This document shows positions 1-5,648 of a stretch of 5,648 bases of DNA, piece after piece. A model generated the notes under the pieces. The model was given only the letters and a program-made list of their open reading frames with translations. It ran no database searches and was not told the DNA's origin. The stretch is from Candidatus Omnitrophota bacterium (lineage in GTDB: Bacteria; Omnitrophota; Gorgyraeia; B26-G9). Numbering within the stretch: position 1 is the first letter of the stretch; each line of letters starts with the position of its first letter. The DNA is taken from NCBI GenBank assembly GCA_023136735.1, contig JAGLQQ010000022.1, positions 1-5,648 on the forward strand. Reading direction: 5' to 3'. A program made the translations under genes and the position numbers.

Positions 1-35
1 TTTTCTATCTAGGAGTTGGGGTATCCAGTTAGGTC

Positions 36-64
36 TTGACAAAAAAACAGGAGTGAGATATACT
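36..64 (+). promoter_or_regulatory. Sigma70-type promoter for the efflux operon
   Basis: A perfect -35 hexamer TTGACA (36-41) is followed after exactly 17 bases by TATACT (59-64), one mismatch from the consensus -10. Transcription should start near 71, giving a leader of about 42 bases before the regulator gene at 113. There is no other strong promoter before the regulator, channel and pump genes, so this is probably the main operon promoter. A second TTGACA occurs at 70-75, but it has no good -10 at 16-18 bases. The best A/T-rich hexamer, TTAAAT at 96-101, is 20 bases away, so that site is considered weaker. Inferred from sequence only. Confidence 0.72.
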
Positions 65-78
65 TAACATTGACAATA

Positions 79-93
79 GTTAACTTGGTTAAC
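79..93. promoter_or_regulatory. Candidate MarR operator (palindrome)
   Basis: GTTAAC-TTG-GTTAAC is a 15-bp dyad with two identical 6-bp arms, each itself a palindrome. It lies between the predicted transcription start (about 71) and the regulator start codon. A further TTAAC sits at 64-68, so TTAAC occurs three times within 30 bases. MarR-family dimers typically bind short A/T-rich inverted repeats of this size in their own promoter regions. The likely reading is therefore autorepression of the operon by the protein encoded at 113-562. Binding by this protein is inferred from position and symmetry; it is not shown. Confidence 0.55.
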
Positions 94-112
94 AATTAAA
101 TAGATTAAGTAA

Positions 113-562
113 ATGAAAAAAGAAAATATAGAAGACTACGCGCAAGAGATCGCAAGCGTGCTGCCCAAGGTTATCAAGTGGTTTCATGTCAGCAGGGCCA
201 CTGCCCTGGTAGACAGCCAGTTGAATCCGGCGCAGTTTTTCATTCTGGATTCGATATGTGAAAAGGGCTTGCAAAAAATGAGTGAGTTGGCCGGCGATTT
301 ACAGGTTAGTTTACCGGCAATAACCCGCATGGTGGATAAACTCTATGTCATGAAAATGGTAGAACGCGTCTACGACAAAGAAGATCGGCGAATTATCCGC
401 GTAAAGGTTACTGTCAAAGGGGAAAAAGTGGTTGCGGTTTTTCAAAAACAAAGAAAGCAGGCATTTATTGAGATCTTCTCTCAAATGAGCGCAAGGGACA
501 GACGGGACTATTTGCGGATTATTAAAAAAATTTACGCCATTACCAATAAAGAAGAAAGATGA
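113..562 (+). CDS. MarR-family transcriptional regulator
   Basis: This 149-residue protein has the normal MarR-family length. It would act as a cytoplasmic dimer that binds DNA through a winged helix-turn-helix and lets go when a small ligand or oxidant is sensed. Residues 1-35 are helical dimerisation sequence. Residues 36-54 (LNPAQFFILDSI...) match the start of the MarR domain. Residues 55-79 form the helix-turn-helix (MSELAGDLQVSLPAITRMVDKL). Residues 83-103 form the wing, with the family signature DRR (91-93) followed by V-x-V-T-V-K-G. The C-terminal helices (105-145) complete the dimer interface. The ATG at 113 is preceded directly by an in-frame TAA, so no longer start exists. The Shine-Dalgarno region is poor (only AAG in ATTAAGTAA). 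The gene is first in the operon, six bases before the channel gene, so it most likely controls the pump and itself. The ligand cannot be told. Confidence 0.93.
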   Translation: MKKENIEDYAQEIASVLPKVIKWFHVSRATALVDSQLNPAQFFILDSICEKGLQKMSELAGDLQVSLPAITRMVDKLYVMKMVERVYDKEDRRIIRVKVTVKGEKVVAVFQKQRKQAFIEIFSQMSARDRRDYLRIIKKIYAITNKEER

Positions 563-568
563 TTAAAA

Positions 569-2068
569 GTGGGAAAAAAATATAAAGGATTTGTTGTAAT
601 CATCATTGCCTTTTTATGCCTGGGGGTTTTTGCTCCAAGCGGACTCAGCGGGCAAGAGAAGCAGGCAGACGCGCCAGTTAATTCGGTTACTCTGTCTTTG
701 CGGGAGGTAAGCCGACTTGCGCTTGATAATAATCTAGATATTCAGATATCGCGCTATAACGCGTATATTGAAAGAACCCGGGGCAAAGACGCGGAGTCTG
801 TTTTTGATACGATGCTCAATGCCCAGGTTTTTTACTTGAATGACCAAAGCAAAACCGGAAGTACCTTTGCGGGAACGAAAACAATAATTGATGAATATAA
901 ATTAGGATTGTCCAAAAAATTTCCCACAGGGACTACTTTGTCTGTGGATGTAGGTGATACGCGCGTATCCAATAATTCTGCTTTTACAACGCTTAACCCA
1001 ACCCATGAAGCGAGTGTTAAGTTTTCGCTGCATCAGCCCATGGGCAGTAATTTTTTCGGGCTTATTGAGCGCGGGCGTATAAAAATCACAAGGCTTGATA
1101 TCGCGAATAGCGATTTTCAGGCGCTAAGCCGAATAGAGCAGTCGCTTGCGCGGGCGCAGATCAATTACTGGAACCTGGTCCTTGCGTATCGCCAGCTGAA
1201 AATCAGCCGGCAAATGCTCAGCAGAGCAGAAACGTTTTATGAGCAGGCGCTTGATGAAAAGAAACTGGGAATGATAGAAGAGGCGGAGTTGTACGCGGCA
1301 CAGGCTAATGTGCTAAGCAGAAAAAACACGGAGGCAACATTGACGCATCAGCTGCTTATTGCTAAAAATAATTTATTGCTTGATCTGCATGAAGAAGATT
1401 TGAATATGCGGGTCATTCCGCTGGATGTTTTTGCGATAAAGGATGAGTTTATTGTCGCGCAAGAACGCATGAAGCAGGTGATTGGCAAAAACCGGGAATA
1501 TTTACAGGCTAAAAACAGCCTTGAGGCCAAAGGCATTAATCTGAGCATGAAAGACAATAGTGTCTGGCCTGAAATCGACTTTGAGGTTTCTTTGGCAGAT
1601 AACGGTTTGGAGCTAAAACAGGCAAAGGCCTGGAACAATGTGACTGCTGAAAATAACCCGGAGCTATTTTTGGGGTTAACAGTGAGCATGCCGCTTGAAA
1701 ACAGGTCGGCAAAAAGCCGGCAGGAAAAAGCACGTCTTGAAAAAACCAGAGCGCTGGTGGATTTAAAGAAAACAGAATATAAACTAATGGTGGATGTAAT
1801 CAATGCTGTCGATACTATCAATAATAGAACAGAAAAAATAAAATTCAATCAGCAGATCGCCAAGCTGCAGGAAGGCAAGCTGACATTTGAAGAAAAACGT
1901 TTCGCCTCCGGCCGGTCTAACAGCGATACATTGATTCGCTATCAGGAAGATTCACTTAACGCGCAGCTGGCTTTGGCGCAAAGCCTGTTTGAATATGAAC
2001 AGGCCTCTGTTGAATTAAAGCTTTTGGAAAATTCTCTGCTGGATGAATATTATCCGGAAAAATTATAG
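569..2068 (+). CDS. TolC/OEP-family outer-membrane efflux protein
   Basis: This 499-residue protein has the usual length for the TolC/OprM (outer membrane efflux protein) family. As a trimer it would form the outer-membrane barrel and periplasmic tunnel for the RND pump downstream. A signal peptide is clear: basic GKKYK, then a hydrophobic core (residues 8-22), with cleavage somewhere between 22 and 28. Two OEP repeats follow. The first covers about 42-275, with a typical opening (LSLREVSRLALDNNLDIQ), FD at 79-80 and long helices at 185-270. The second covers about 292-490, with VWPEIDFEVSL (332-342), a strand LFLGLTVSMPL (366-376) and helices ending near 488. The start is GTG: an in-frame TGA lies two codons upstream and no in-frame ATG lies near. 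Spacing of six bases from the regulator's stop suggests translational coupling. Cys17 is not in a proper lipobox (AFLC), so it is probably not a lipoprotein. The substrate is unknown. Confidence 0.92.
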   Translation: MGKKYKGFVVIIIAFLCLGVFAPSGLSGQEKQADAPVNSVTLSLREVSRLALDNNLDIQISRYNAYIERTRGKDAESVFDTMLNAQVFYLNDQSKTGSTFAGTKTIIDEYKLGLSKKFPTGTTLSVDVGDTRVSNNSAFTTLNPTHEASVKFSLHQPMGSNFFGLIERGRIKITRLDIANSDFQALSRIEQSLARAQINYWNLVLAYRQLKISRQMLSRAETFYEQALDEKKLGMIEEAELYAAQANVLSRKNTEATLTHQLLIAKNNLLLDLHEEDLNMRVIPLDVFAIKDEFIVAQERMKQVIGKNREYLQAKNSLEAKGINLSMKDNSVWPEIDFEVSLADNGLELKQAKAWNNVTAENNPELFLGLTVSMPLENRSAKSRQEKARLEKTRALVDLKKTEYKLMVDVINAVDTINNRTEKIKFNQQIAKLQEGKLTFEEKRFASGRSNSDTLIRYQEDSLNAQLALAQSLFEYEQASVELKLLENSLLDEYYPEKL

Positions 2069-2084
2069 AAGTATATTTTATGAA

Positions 2085-2112
2085 GGCTTTGCGGCAAAAC
2101 GACAAAGCCGCA
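2085..2112 (+). other. Hairpin with two alternative stems after the channel gene
   Basis: GGCTTTG (2085-2091) pairs with CAAAGCC (2103-2109). In a competing register, TGCGGC (2090-2095) pairs with GCCGCA (2107-2112). The two stems cannot form together. No run of T follows on either strand, so it does not look like a standard intrinsic terminator. It may protect the mRNA 3' end of the channel gene, reduce read-through into the pump gene, or be the remains of a repeat. The pairing is seen in the sequence; the role is a guess. Confidence 0.45.
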
Positions 2113-2159
2113 CGAATGATCACTAATATTTAACAAATGCTCATAAATAGCTCGTCCGG

Positions 2160-2202
2160 AATTTGTGTTAAATTCGTATTTTAATTTGTGTTGATTTGTG
2201 GG
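2160..2202. repeat. Degenerate tandem repeat of ATTTGTGTT
   Basis: Four related 9-mers follow one another: ATTTGTGTT (2161-2169), ATTCGTATT (2172-2180), ATTTGTGTT (2184-2192) and ATTTGTGGG (2194-2202). They start 11, 12 and 10 bases apart, close to one DNA helical turn. The first and third copies share the 10-mer AATTTGTGTT exactly. The stretch is non-coding in character and runs straight into the hairpin at 2201-2224. It could be a dispersed intergenic repeat, of which similar ATTCGTG-rich forms occur in many bacterial genomes, or a set of phased protein-binding sites. A GTG at 2188 in frame with the pump gene lies inside the repeat, which argues against that GTG being a real start. Confidence 0.6.
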
Positions 2203-2224
2203 GACTGTGTTTTGCAACAGTTCC
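2201..2224. other. Imperfect palindrome / hairpin before the pump RBS
   Basis: GGGACTGT (2201-2208) can pair with ACAGTTCC (2217-2224) over eight positions, with one G-U pair, around an 8-base loop (GTTTTGCA). It ends three bases before the ribosome-binding site of the pump gene. There is no T run, so it is not a terminator. Directly attached to the ATTTGTG repeat, it could be a REP- or MITE-like palindrome, or a leader structure that tunes translation of the pump. Only the pairing is seen; the role is inferred. Confidence 0.5.
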
Positions 2225-2226
2225 AT

Positions 2227-2234
2227 AAAGGAAA
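2227..2234 (+). promoter_or_regulatory. Ribosome-binding site that decides the pump start
   Basis: AAAGGAAA lies with its GGA ending nine bases before the ATG at 2242, a good Shine-Dalgarno spacing. The alternative in-frame GTG at 2188 has no comparable site and would add 18 residues (starting MLICGDC) encoded by the repeat and hairpin. The ATG also gives the normal RND N-terminus (MKIAEFSVKN, then TM1). Confidence 0.8.
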
Positions 2235-2241
2235 CAATGCC

Positions 2242-5200
2242 ATGAAAATCGCGGAATTCTCAGTAAAAAATTCATTATTCATTAATCTGATCTCTCTTTT
2301 AATCCTTGTCATCGGGGTTATCTCAATGTATACCTTAAACAGAGAGGCCTTCCCGGTTATTGAATTTGATGAAGTTGCGGTACAGACTATATATCCGGGT
2401 GCGCCGGCTGAAGACGTGGAAAAGCTTGTAACAACTTTGCTTGAAACTGAACTACGTGAAGTTGATGATATTGAAGAGATGCTTTCCATCTCGCGCGAAG
2501 GGCTTTCTGCTATTTCCTTAAAAATGGATTCCGATATAGACGAAAATGACCGTAGAAAAATCGTCAACGATATCCAGAAGGCAGTGGATAGAGTTACGGA
2601 TCTGCCTCGCGATATAGAAGACCGTCCGGTTGTAATCGAGATAAATAGCAAGATCTTTCCGGTAATAAATATAGGTTTAAGCGGAAATGTTAGCGAATTT
2701 GAGCTTCAGAATATAGCAGATGATCTCAAAGATCAGATTGAAGAGATCGATGGAGTAGCCAAGGTATCCAGGCAGGGGTATCGCGACCAGGAGTTCTGGG
2801 TGGAACCTGATCTTAAGAAGATGAGCCGGATGCATGTGAGTATTGAAGAGATAATGGCTGCTTTAAAAGACCGTAATATAACAGTGCCGGCCGGGACATT
2901 GAAAACTGCAAACGAAGACTTTGTGATTAAAACAACAGGAGAATTTACGACAAAAGAAGAAATAGGCGATGTTATTATCCGTGCTAATGATGCCGGCAAC
3001 TGGCTGAGAGTTAAAGACATTGCTTTTGTGCGTTTTACCTTTGAGGACCAGGCCCGGATTAGCAAGAATTTGGGTGAAAAAGCAGTATTGCTGTATGTTT
3101 ATAAAAAAGAAAAAGGCGATGCCATAAATGTTGTGGACAATACTTATAAGGTTCTGAAATCTTTTAAACAAAACCTGTCCAAGGAAGTACAAGTGAAGAC
3201 CTATGATGACATGTCTTATTATATCAAAAGGCGTTTAAATGTATTGCGTGCAAATGGGATTATCGGGTTTATTATGGTTACGCTTATCCTGTTTGCTTTT
3301 TTACATTCACGCCCAGCAATATTTACCGCCATTGGCATCCCTATGGCCATGGCCACAACGCTAGGGTTCATGCACGTTCTTGGTTTGACAATAAACCTGA
3401 TGACTATGTTTGGGTTGATCATTGTTGTCGGGATGATCGTTGATGATGGGATTATTATTGCTGAGAATGTGTATCGCTATTTGGAAAAGGGCTTGAGTCC
3501 AAAGGAGGCGGCAATAAAAGGCACGGGAGAAGTTATTGCACCCGTTGCTGCCACAATAATCACGACCATTGCAGCGTTTTTCCCTCTCATGTATATGGGA
3601 GGGATCTTGGGAAAATTTTTGCGCTATATTCCGCTAATGGTGATTGTCGCTCTTTGCGCCTCTGTGCTGGAAGCGTTTTTTATTCTGCCTTCCCACCTAG
3701 CAGAGTTTCTTAAGCCGGCGAAAACAGCAATAGGAGAGAGCCTAAAAACCCGCAAAGATATTCACACGATATTTATTATGACGATCGTTTCTGCTGTTAT
3801 CGGGGCTCTAGCTGCTATGATGACAGGCAGCAGCCCGATAGGTGTTATATTTCTGATTTTATTGGTCGGGGCATGCGCGATAGTGTTCAAGAAATATCCT
3901 GTTTTGGATGCGATGATAGCTTACTATAAGAAACTGCTTGAGACGGCACTGAGTAAAAGATATGCTGTGGCTGCGGGCATCACAGGTGTTTTACTAGTCT
4001 GTCTTTTTGTGCTCGTGTTTGTTTTGCCCAAGGCGATGTTTAGCGGCAAAGGTATTGAAGAGATGATTGTGCGTGCGGAAGCTCCGATAGGCACACCGCT
4101 TGAAAAAACTAATGAAATGCTAAAGCCGGTAGAGGAATTATTTCGCTCTATGCCGGAAAAATATATTCAGACATTCATTACCACCGTTGGTTCAATCGAA
4201 GCAGGCCGCGGCATGGGCGATCCAAACGCGAAAGCCGGCTCGCATGTCGCGCAAATTCATGTTTATCTCACTCCAATGCAGACGCGAGATAAAGGGCCTG
4301 AAGAGATTATGGCTGACTTGCGGCCTGAACTTACAAAGATCAAGGGGTTTGAAAAACTGTATTTTTATGAACTAAAAGAAGGGCCTCCTGTAGGACGCGA
4401 TATTGAGTTTAATATCCGCGGTGATGATCTGGGGAAGCTGCGAGAGCTAGCTGTTGCTATCAAGCAGCATATGCAGGGCTTTGAGGGTGTTTCTGATGCG
4501 GCAGACAGTTTGGATTTGGGCAATCGCGAATTGCGGATTGTGGTTGATCGGGAAAAGGCAAAGCAGGCGCAATTAGGCGTTAGGCAGATAGCCTTGAGCA
4601 TGCGTAATGCCTTTGAGGGCGGGATCGCGACGTCTATCCGCAAGACAAAAGCAGAAGAAGAGATCAATGTTCGGGTAAGGGTACCTGACTCAGAACGCAC
4701 AAGCCAGGCGGTGTTTGATAAATTGAGCATTCCAAATGCCCGAGGCAACCTTGTGCCATTAAAACAAGTGGCGCATATAGAATTGTCTCAAGGCCTGCGC
4801 TCTATATCTCATCTTGATGGGAAAAGATATATTCAGGTAGGTGCAAGCGTAAATCAGAAAGTGATAAAATCAGAAGTACTGGCGAAAAAAATACTTAAAA
4901 AGTTTGATAACATTGCGAAAGATTATCCCGGTTATTCCATCCGCCTTGGAGGAGAAGAAAAAGAAAACCGCGAGGCGTTTAAGGATCTGATGATATCATT
5001 TTTGATTGCTGTACTGGCCATATTTATGATTCTGGCAACTTTATTTAAATCGCTTATACAGCCGTTTATTGTAATGCTGGCTATTCCTTTTGCTTTGATC
5101 GGTGTTGTTGTTGCTTTGCTTGTGCACGGCGAGTCTTTGGGGTTGCTGGCCTTTATCGGTATTGTCGGACTTGCCGGGATTGTGGTAAACGATTCGATAG

Positions 5201-5550
5201 TGCTTGTAGACTTTATAAATAAATTGCGTAGAGAAGGTGTCTCGCGTCGTAATTCAATAGTACAGTCAGGCGTGCTGCGTTTTCGTCCGGTAATGCTGAC
5301 AACGCTCACTACTGTAGCCGGATTAAGCACTGTGGCTTACGGTATTGGAGGCTTTGATCCGTTTCTTCGGCCTATGGCGCTTTCGATTTCCTGGGGGCTG
5401 GCTTTTGCCACAGGAATTACACTTGTTGCCATGCCTTGTTTTTACGCGATTATCGATGACATTACGCAAAAAATTGTATGCCATCCGACAGTGCGTAAAC
5501 TAAGCAAATCAAACGGCGTGAAGTGTGAAGAGTTCGATGAAAAGCAATGA
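2242..5550 (+). CDS. RND efflux permease (AcrB/HAE1-like)
   Basis: This 1102-residue inner-membrane proton antiporter is the energised part of a tripartite efflux pump; it would work as a trimer. TM1 is at about 10-30. The first periplasmic porter and docking loop is about 35-335, with YPGAPAEDVE at 51-60 as in the family. TM2-TM6 span about 338-482, and TM4 carries the proton-relay pair Asp401-Asp402 (GMIVDDGIIIAENV). TM7 is about 573-595, the second periplasmic loop about 600-910, and TM8-TM12 about 914-1070. In TM11, Arg1013 and Thr1020 match AcrB Arg971 and Thr978. The TM10 lysine (AcrB Lys940) is replaced by Asn983, followed by Asp984. Two extra hydrophobic segments (509-527 and 533-549) lie between TM6 and TM7, which helps explain a length above the usual 1030-1050. 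The docking hairpin near 215-235 looks shorter than in AcrB. The gene lies 173 bases after the channel gene and no adaptor gene lies between. The reading frame is intact. Substrates cannot be predicted; drugs, detergents or lipids are all possible. Confidence 0.93.
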   Translation: MKIAEFSVKNSLFINLISLLILVIGVISMYTLNREAFPVIEFDEVAVQTIYPGAPAEDVEKLVTTLLETELREVDDIEEMLSISREGLSAISLKMDSDIDENDRRKIVNDIQKAVDRVTDLPRDIEDRPVVIEINSKIFPVINIGLSGNVSEFELQNIADDLKDQIEEIDGVAKVSRQGYRDQEFWVEPDLKKMSRMHVSIEEIMAALKDRNITVPAGTLKTANEDFVIKTTGEFTTKEEIGDVIIRANDAGNWLRVKDIAFVRFTFEDQARISKNLGEKAVLLYVYKKEKGDAINVVDNTYKVLKSFKQNLSKEVQVKTYDDMSYYIKRRLNVLRANGIIGFIMVTLILFAFLHSRPAIFTAIGIPMAMATTLGFMHVLGLTINLMTMFGLIIVVGMIVDDGIIIAENVYRYLEKGLSPKEAAIKGTGEVIAPVAATIITTIAAFFPLMYMGGILGKFLRYIPLMVIVALCASVLEAFFILPSHLAEFLKPAKTAIGESLKTRKDIHTIFIMTIVSAVIGALAAMMTGSSPIGVIFLILLVGACAIVFKKYPVLDAMIAYYKKLLETALSKRYAVAAGITGVLLVCLFVLVFVLPKAMFSGKGIEEMIVRAEAPIGTPLEKTNEMLKPVEELFRSMPEKYIQTFITTVGSIEAGRGMGDPNAKAGSHVAQIHVYLTPMQTRDKGPEEIMADLRPELTKIKGFEKLYFYELKEGPPVGRDIEFNIRGDDLGKLRELAVAIKQHMQGFEGVSDAADSLDLGNRELRIVVDREKAKQAQLGVRQIALSMRNAFEGGIATSIRKTKAEEEINVRVRVPDSERTSQAVFDKLSIPNARGNLVPLKQVAHIELSQGLRSISHLDGKRYIQVGASVNQKVIKSEVLAKKILKKFDNIAKDYPGYSIRLGGEEKENREAFKDLMISFLIAVLAIFMILATLFKSLIQPFIVMLAIPFALIGVVVALLVHGESLGLLAFIGIVGLAGIVVNDSIVLVDFINKLRREGVSRRNSIVQSGVLRFRPVMLTTLTTVAGLSTVAYGIGGFDPFLRPMALSISWGLAFATGITLVAMPCFYAIIDDITQKIVCHPTVRKLSKSNGVKCEEFDEKQ

Positions 5551-5648
5551 TGGCTAATAGCTAATGGTCGATAGAAAAACTGTGCTATCCTGAAATAGGT
5601 TGACAGAAAAGGGAGTAAATTGTTCGGACATGAAAACTGTTTTTACTC
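5551..5648. other. Non-coding tail after the pump gene
   Basis: Two 7-mers, GCTAATA and GCTAATG, stand in tandem at 5553-5566. A weak 5-bp stem pairs GATAG (5570-5574) with CTATC (5585-5589). A TTGACA at 5600-5605 resembles a -35 box but has no matching -10 (TTCGGA at 17 bases), so I do not call a promoter. GAGTAAA (5613-5619) is repeated inverted as TTTACTC (5642-5648) at the very edge of the window. No convincing terminator for the operon is visible, so transcription may continue beyond the window. Confidence 0.4.
5630..5648 (+). CDS. Possible start of a further gene (cut by window end)
   Basis: ATG at 5630 opens a frame reading MKTVFT and stays open to the window edge. A GGGAG motif at 5611-5615 could serve as ribosome-binding site, but it is 14 bases away, which is long. 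An alternative TTG at 5620, in another frame (LFGHENCFYS), sits four bases after the motif, which is short. With only six to nine codons, neither the frame nor the product can be settled. If a gene does start here, it is a candidate for the missing periplasmic adaptor, but the sequence gives no support for that. Confidence 0.2.

Noticed and set aside
569..655. Lipoprotein signal in the channel protein (Cys17)
   Set aside because: The residues before the cysteine (AFLC) do not fit a lipobox, which needs Gly, Ala or Ser just before Cys. The cysteine is in the middle of the hydrophobic core, so an ordinary signal peptide is more likely.
1348..1848. A 166-codon open frame on the - strand inside the channel gene
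   Set aside because: It lies fully inside a well-supported TolC-family gene, its translation is a low-complexity Ser/Phe/Leu-rich string with no family resemblance, and it is the antisense shadow of the helical coding sequence.
2085..2130. Intrinsic terminator after the channel gene
   Set aside because: A stem exists but no T-rich run follows it on the + strand, and the reverse orientation lacks a proper T run as well.
2188..2241. N-terminal extension of the pump from GTG at 2188
   Set aside because: The 18 added residues are encoded by the ATTTGTG repeat and hairpin, there is no ribosome-binding site before the GTG, and the ATG at 2242 has a good AAAGGAAA site and gives the usual RND N-terminus.
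2181..2651. A 156-codon open frame on the - strand over the start of the pump gene
   Set aside because: The translation is Ser/Ile-rich without recognisable domains and overlaps the conserved N-terminal part of the RND pump. It is a shadow of the + strand gene.
5600..5628. Promoter for a downstream gene from TTGACA at 5600
   Set aside because: The hexamer 17 bases downstream is TTCGGA, far from TATAAT, and neighbouring spacings are no better.

Overview
The window looks like an ordinary chromosomal stretch from a Gram-negative (diderm) bacterium. It encodes an outer-membrane channel of the TolC type and an inner-membrane RND pump, which are only useful together in a two-membrane cell. By eye the GC content is a little over 40%. 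The lineage cannot be fixed from this sequence. Degenerate ATTTGTG-type intergenic repeats would suit many environmental, uncultured phyla, but that is only a guess.

Layout, all on the + strand: (1) 1-112, a leader with a near-consensus sigma70-type promoter (TTGACA, 17 nt, TATACT) followed by a 15-bp palindrome that is a good candidate operator. (2) 113-562, a MarR-family winged-helix regulator. (3) 569-2068, a TolC/OEP-family outer-membrane efflux protein with a signal peptide, starting at GTG six bases after the marR-like stop codon. (4) 2069-2241, a 173-base non-coding gap with two hairpins and a degenerate tandem repeat. (5) 2242-5550, a large RND permease of the AcrB/HAE1-like type. (6) 5551-5648, a non-coding tail in which another gene may begin.

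Together the genes read as a regulated tripartite efflux operon. The MarR protein probably represses its own promoter and is released by a ligand. The RND pump uses the proton gradient to move substrate out of the periplasm or inner membrane, and the TolC-like channel carries it across the outer membrane. The periplasmic adaptor (membrane fusion protein, HlyD/AcrA type) that normally links pump and channel is not in the window. The place where it might be expected, between channel and pump, is occupied by the repeat-rich gap.

I do not see a wholly new system. The points worth a second look are the missing adaptor, an apparent extra pair of membrane helices in the central loop of the pump, replacement of the usual TM10 lysine by Asn-Asp, the repeat/hairpin cluster just before the pump gene, and the placement of the putative MarR operator.
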